Positions 59,358-64,000 of a stretch of DNA of 64,000 nucleotides are shown here, piece by piece. Below the pieces are notes generated by a model that saw nothing but the letters and a program-made list of their open reading frames with translations, was not told the DNA's origin and made no database searches. The stretch's first letter is position 1; each line of letters opens with the position of its first letter. Made by a program: the position numbers and the translations under genes. The stretch comes from Polytrichum commune. Lineage: Eukaryota > Streptophyta > Polytrichopsida > Polytrichales > Polytrichaceae. The DNA lies in contig OX485807.1 of NCBI GenBank assembly GCA_950295325.1, positions 19,315,666 to 19,379,665 on the forward strand, in the 5' to 3' direction.

Positions 59358-60668
59358 TACACATATACACATGTTGACAACTTTGATAGGTATCATAATT
59401 TAGCAAAGTTTGGATGTGTCTTTCTTATAATGTCATTGTCAGAGGATTGTTTTTGCGGGCATATGAAGTTTGTGTCCTGTTATCATGAAGATAAAATTGT
59501 GGTTAGGCCAATGAGTGTTTATCAAAATCTAGGCTAATATCATGCTTATAATCTTTGTCTCCTTACCCTAATTTGTGGTGTTGTTTTCCCCCATGTTTTT
59601 TTTGCGGGGGGCAGACCTGCGCAGAAAAGTGAATTGAGTAGACAACAACAGAGACCATCTGCCACCAACTGGACATCATCAACACCCAATTCTACAGAAC
59701 ACAAACCACAAGTCACTTATGTGCATTTTCCAGCTTTACCTGCTTCAATTGTAAATCTTAGTGGTGCTGGTGACTGCTTAGTAGCTGGAGCTCTGGTAGC
59801 TCTTTCCTCGAGCTTGGACGTCAAACATGCTTTGGCTTATGGAGTGTCTGCGTCCAAGTGGGCAGTCGAATCGGATTCCAATGTACCACAAAACTTGTCT
59901 CCTGGTTTAGTCTCAGGCATGTAGTTTCTTCCTGGTTCCATAATGATGCTAATTTTAAAGTTCTTTGTCATTACATAACATAATATATGTAAATTACTGG
60001 GCCTTTGGATAATAACCAATTGGCATCCGAGGTGGCATTCCAGGATTGGGCAAGAGGATGACTTTTCCCAGACCCTAATCCTTGCGCTTCCCCACCCTCA
60101 CTCTAGGCTGTTGATATCCATGATCCGAGGCCCAAAGGGAGGGCGCCAAATAGGTTATGTCCAACAACGGCCCTCCTGGCCCTCGGGGTTGACCTTGTCC
60201 ATAAAGAGGCAAATCCACGTGAAATTTTGTCAATAGGTTTTTTTTTCTGGGAATTATTGGCTAGTTCTAAGCGAAGATGTGACAATATAGTACTCAAACT
60301 ATATGATTTATATCAATAATTTGTTCAACCATCTACTTCCCAGTAGAGCATTTGGAAGCAAGAGGGGTCATTACTTCTTACAAGGTACTGTGGTGTTGAA
60401 AGCCTTAGCCTTCGTCTATATCTATTCTGGAAATACCTGTAGCCTAGTGTTTTTGGGTGTTCCAACTCTTTATCAGAATACCTTATTTGATTAGGCTGAA
60501 CACATTTGTATAACTATTGATGGTTAGACAGATGGAGTGATTAGGTCAGAGTATGTTCTATCTGTGGGTCATTCACGTTTGAAACTAACATATTGTGATT
60601 GTATCATCTATTGCCATGCAGAGGGTGCAAAGAAGGTGTTTATGTCCGCTCGAGAACTGGTATTGTGA
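54183..60668 (+). CDS. PUKI: Pseudouridine kinase (pfkB/ribokinase family), peroxisomal
   Basis: Ten exons: 54183-54260, 55430-55552, 55773-55875, 56227-56274, 56696-56793, 57219-57333, 57714-57796, 58708-58973, 59615-59916 and 60622-60668. All phases agree, giving about 420 aa. It phosphorylates pseudouridine to pseudouridine 5'-phosphate, the first step of pseudouridine breakdown; a glycosylase (PUMY) then releases uracil. Seen: the N-terminus RVNTIARHL (residues 9-17) fits the PTS2 consensus, in line with the known peroxisomal site. AAVIIGGMVLDI opens the fold, GGVARNVAENMSLLG is pfkB signature 1 and VNLSGAGDCLVAGAL is signature 2, with the catalytic Asp at about 358. YLSPNEAEL and ILTMGSHGAVL are further family motifs. 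Internal strands follow the Arabidopsis protein closely (HWKSMGLSIEG, TPVVSAVFDKQGEL). The last junction uses either a GC donor (59917) or a GT donor (59905); both keep frame. The gene appears intact. Confidence 0.92.
54440..55430 (+). repeat. Fourfold tandem repeat of intron 1 end plus exon 2 start, pseudouridine kinase gene
   Basis: The anchor GGCATTTGGnTGCTTGACTA occurs at 54600, 54867, 55136 and 55406, a period of 267-270 bp. Each unit carries TACCAG|GCATATGAGA-like sequence (the acceptor and first bases of exon 2), an inner hairpin (CCATCCC-TTTTGATGCTAATCCT ... AGGATTAGTAGCAAAAGAT), and TTCAGGGCAAGCGTGTCC ... ATGTTGTGAGTAA, which looks like an acceptor and donor around about 50 bases. 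Only the last unit continues into real exon 2. Confidence 0.85.
59318..59358. repeat. Compound (TA)(CG)(AC) microsatellite in intron 8 of the kinase gene
   Basis: A TATATAT run passes into CGCGCGC and then (AC)n. It is purely alternating purine-pyrimidine, so Z-DNA-prone. Confidence 0.85.
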
Positions 60669-63600
60669 AGGACAAAGCAGTAGTGCTATTACCAAGAATG
60701 TCCAAAGCATTTGGTAAACTTGGTGACGTTTGGAGGTGTTTCTGGTTATCTCCTCTTTTGTCAAAGTCTGCAAGAGGTGTGCATTAAATGAATGTGCTTG
60801 TGGGAACATCTGCAAGTATGAATAGTTGATTACAAGTTCTGATCTCATTACCACTGATACCAAAATAAAGTGAGACTGATAGAGGTATTCTGAGATAATT
60901 TTGTCATGGTCCTCCTCATCTGTACCCCTTCTATTCATAAACCACGAGATTTGAGTTTTGGTTACAAGAAGAGTATTTTCTAAGAGTTTGGCACAGCACT
61001 ACTCTCAAATGTCACCAGTGGTGCTCCTCAGAATAGAGGCCAAGAATTTCATATGTAAGTTACTAAGTATTGCAATTTGAAGTATTGATGTCACCAATAC
61101 ATAGTTGAATGTGGAGGGTCCACACTTGTAAGTCACTTTTAGTGTTGCATGGATTGACAAGAGGGGTAAACATAGGTCAGGCATTGGAATGTTGGGGCGG
61201 CGATGTTTTGCTTGGTGAGATTAGCCCTGGAATGACAGAATGGTGTCCTGAGAGACTTGAGTAAAGAAATGACAGCATTGTTTTTCCAGAAGACATGGAA
61301 TAAATCGTGTCCCTCAAACACTCGAGCTCTAAATTAAAATCCATCCAGGACAAACACGGTTTGGCAACCTCTAAGCTGCAACATATGAGGTATGTGGTCC
61401 TCATGGGGTCGCTGTTCTTAAATAGACGCCTATATTTGAGTGGAGAGACATGCAACACAATGAGATTGGACTTATGTGCTGAATATGCAGACAGCAGTCT
61501 AGGTTCAATTGTGAACACAATTGAGGGAGCCTGTGTGATCATTGAAAGAGAAAGAGATTATGCTTCATTTGGATCTCTTATAACTCAGTTGCATCTCAAT
61601 TTCCATTTGAAACTTGAAAATGACATTTGTTGTGATTCACAATGGCTAATTGGATGAGACAATCCCCATTATGAGCCTCTGGCCAAATCGTTTTTGTGGA
61701 GTTGGAAGTGCCCAAAATACCTTGTTATCTTACCCCTAAATGTTCTGGGATGTTTTGCAGGGAAATGGGTGGAGACAGTGACCTGGTTTTGGGGATTTTA
61801 AGAGTACTATTCTTTACATTTCATCATTTTGTAACTATTAGGATGTAGTATATAAAACTTGTGAATTTTCTTGAGTTGTCTATGTGTCATTATTGGAACT
61901 TTGGTTAAATAGTATACAAGGGCTGGTCTGTAATGGGCAATATTGGAGATATTTTAAAGAGGGAAAGAAAGTGACGACTTCCTTCTGATCTAAAAGACTA
62001 AAAACAAAAAAACACTGGGGATTGCACTCATGAACATAACATAAATGCACTTAATCTGCGCCATGGCAGTGGAGCTTAATAAGATTCTTTTTTAATCTCT
62101 GCAATGACCTAACCCTGAACATGTTCCATAATGACATTAAGTCTCCAACAAAATAAAGGTGCATGCCAAGGATTGTAGTTAAGATGAAACACTAAGGTAG
62201 GAAAATTGAAAATGGTGAATGACCACTACTGGTGCACCAGACTAGGGGTAGAATGATTCTTGTGTGGACCCAAAATGGGTAGTTGTAAAAGTGGTGGCCC
62301 AAAAAGGATATAGTGATAGGTGGGATGCAATGGTTGATTAGATAGGTGTTGTTTCACACCACTTGCAATCACTTTTGGGTGCTATTGAGTCCATTGTATT
62401 GCGTGCATTTGTATGTAGAGTAGGATATTTCGATGCTCAGATTAGGGAGACTCTGGTGTACAAATAGGGGGGCTTGACTTACTTGCCTCTTTGGGAAAAT
62501 GTAACTAATTATTTACATGGTATAAAATTACGAAACAACTCACATTCCTCATCATTTCCTCTACTCCATCTTTGGAAAAATATTGCACAAAATTCAAGCC
62601 ATTTTTTTTCGTCTAAATCAACTTACTTTCAATGTTTTTCATATATCTACCTTAAAAAGACGTGTATGATAAGATTGGACCATGTGCTCAAAATACATAG
62701 TCACCATTTTAGGTACAATACTTTCCACAAAATGGGAGGTTGATGTAAGCAGTTAAAGAGTAAGAGAGTCTCAACTTTGGATTCTTATAACTATTACATC
62801 TTAGATCCAATTTTGAAACTTGAAATAACAATCTATGTGTTCTGCTAAGAGTCAAGACAATTCTTATTCCAATCCAATGGTCAAAATCAAACGTGAAGTT
62901 GGAAAATCCCATGATAAGGTCACAAATTATTAATATCCAACAAAGTTCAAGGCTATAGGGGCCAAGGATTCATGGTGTCTACATAAAGCAATTCTAGTTT
63001 TTTAAGTTTGTTAATATTATTCTGTTGTCAAGCATTATGCAAGTGCGGAATGCCTATATGTATAGATCCTTACCCATGATGCCCTCCATATGAAGCAGAT
63101 TGCATGTTGTAATAAGGAAAAGCACATGTGCTTTGTGCAATGTAATGCACCTTAGGTTGGTCATTATGGGATTTTCAACCATTGCCCTTGGGCTCCAACC
63201 ATTAAGGCATTACCCTCAAATCCCACAATGCCCTTCCCTCAATGCATTACCCAATACTAAATTGATTTGTTAGAAAGGTGAAAATGTGATTCATTTTATA
63301 GCCTTTGAGTTTTTATTTAGTAAGGATTTTGACTATGGAATCGACATCAAAAACCTCAAGTTAGTGTAAAGGAGTCTAAGTTCATCAAAATCAACGTGCA
63401 ACATACTTGTTTTTACTACTAAGAGCATCTTCATCGAGCTATGAGGGTATCAATTGGTTTGTTATTTCATATTCTCCAACTTCTACCAATTAGATTTCAC
63501 ACAACAAAACTTGTGTTGCACTAGATAATCTACAATTGAAACATCAACAAAATTCAGACTTCCCCTTATATAGTTATGGTTATTGGAAGTGCACGTTTGT

Positions 63601-64000
63601 TGATTCTTGAACTACATACATAGTTCCTTCCACTTGTGTTGACTACTGAGTGTGGAAGTACTTAATGAAATTTGAAGAAATAGTTCAGTTTATTTGAAAC
63701 ATGTGTCTTTATGATGTTTGTTCTTTGATCCTCACCAACCATACACCAATCAAATAAAGGTGTCCAATTAAAGAACAGAAACCGAATAACAACCGCATTC
63801 CTTAAAATACCTTGTACCCCAACTTCCAAGTCACTGGGTTCAGGGTATAAGAAATCCATATCACATTCCTCTTGTGAGGCAAGATAAAATTCATCGAAGA
63901 GCGGTTTCTAATGTTCAACTTTTCATCCAAGTGGGACAGATTAGATTATCAGCCATTTACGAATGCCGTCTCCTCCGAAGCTCAAATTCCTCACAAATGC
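60669..64000. other. 3' flank of the kinase gene and repeat-rich end of window
   Basis: No further gene is seen. 61410-61600 is a reverse-complement family B copy, 62630-62780 a weaker one, and 63570-63790 a forward copy. Open frames near 61,177-61,657 overlap on both strands and have no recognisable features. Confidence 0.5.

Noticed and set aside
1-64000. Intact LTR retrotransposon, tRNA genes, rRNA, CRISPR array, bacterial-type operons
   Set aside because: No gag-pol frames, paired LTRs or primer-binding site seen; tRNA-like boxes occur only in the SINE; there is no array of regular repeats with unique spacers; the sequence is clearly a plant nuclear genome.

Overview
This window is nuclear DNA from a land plant. 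It has spliced genes with GT-AG introns, plant-type gene families (an AHK5-like histidine kinase, a pseudouridine kinase with a PTS2 signal, an AT4G31340-like coiled-coil protein) and a dense layer of plant DNA transposons, MITEs and old repeats. I cannot fix the lineage by eye. Gene density is low: four host genes in 64 kb, and most of the rest is dispersed repeats. All exon boundaries were worked out by hand from splice consensus, frame and family similarity.

Layout. 1-1.45 kb (minus): the first three coding exons of a Mog1/RanGNRF homologue that runs off the left edge. 1.45-7 kb: duplicated upstream sequence and repeats, ending in a Stowaway-like foldback MITE. 7.3-10.1 kb (minus): a five-exon gene that looks like a plant PAXX (XRCC4-superfamily end-joining factor). 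Its present stop codon lies exactly on the edge of the MITE. 10.65-11.2 kb: a pogo-type element keeping only the CENP-B-like DNA-binding half of its transposase. 11.4-20.4 kb: repeats, including decayed LINE-like copies. 20.7-22.75 kb (minus): an intact two-exon endomembrane coiled-coil protein. 25-39.6 kb: gene-free; several MITEs with recognisable ends and target-site duplications, several repeat families and a 38-bp perfect inverted repeat.

39,647-52,197 is the most notable structure: a complete PIF/Harbinger transposon of about 12.55 kb, with perfect 24-bp terminal inverted repeats and a TAA duplication. It carries a Myb/SANT-like ORF1 (plus) and an uninterrupted DDE transposase (minus). 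Between them are intron-containing internal exons of an AHK5-type histidine kinase, lacking the phospho-accepting His exon, the G2 box and the receiver. ORF1 is split by a 1.15-kb CACTA element, which itself holds a tRNA-derived SINE.

54.2-60.7 kb (plus): a complete ten-exon pseudouridine kinase gene (about 420 aa, N-terminal PTS2). The end of its intron 1 and the start of exon 2 are tandemly repeated about four times. 60.7-64 kb holds only repeat copies. The four host genes share no evident pathway (Ran transport, DNA repair, endomembrane, nucleoside catabolism); this looks like ordinary plant gene spacing reshaped by transposons.
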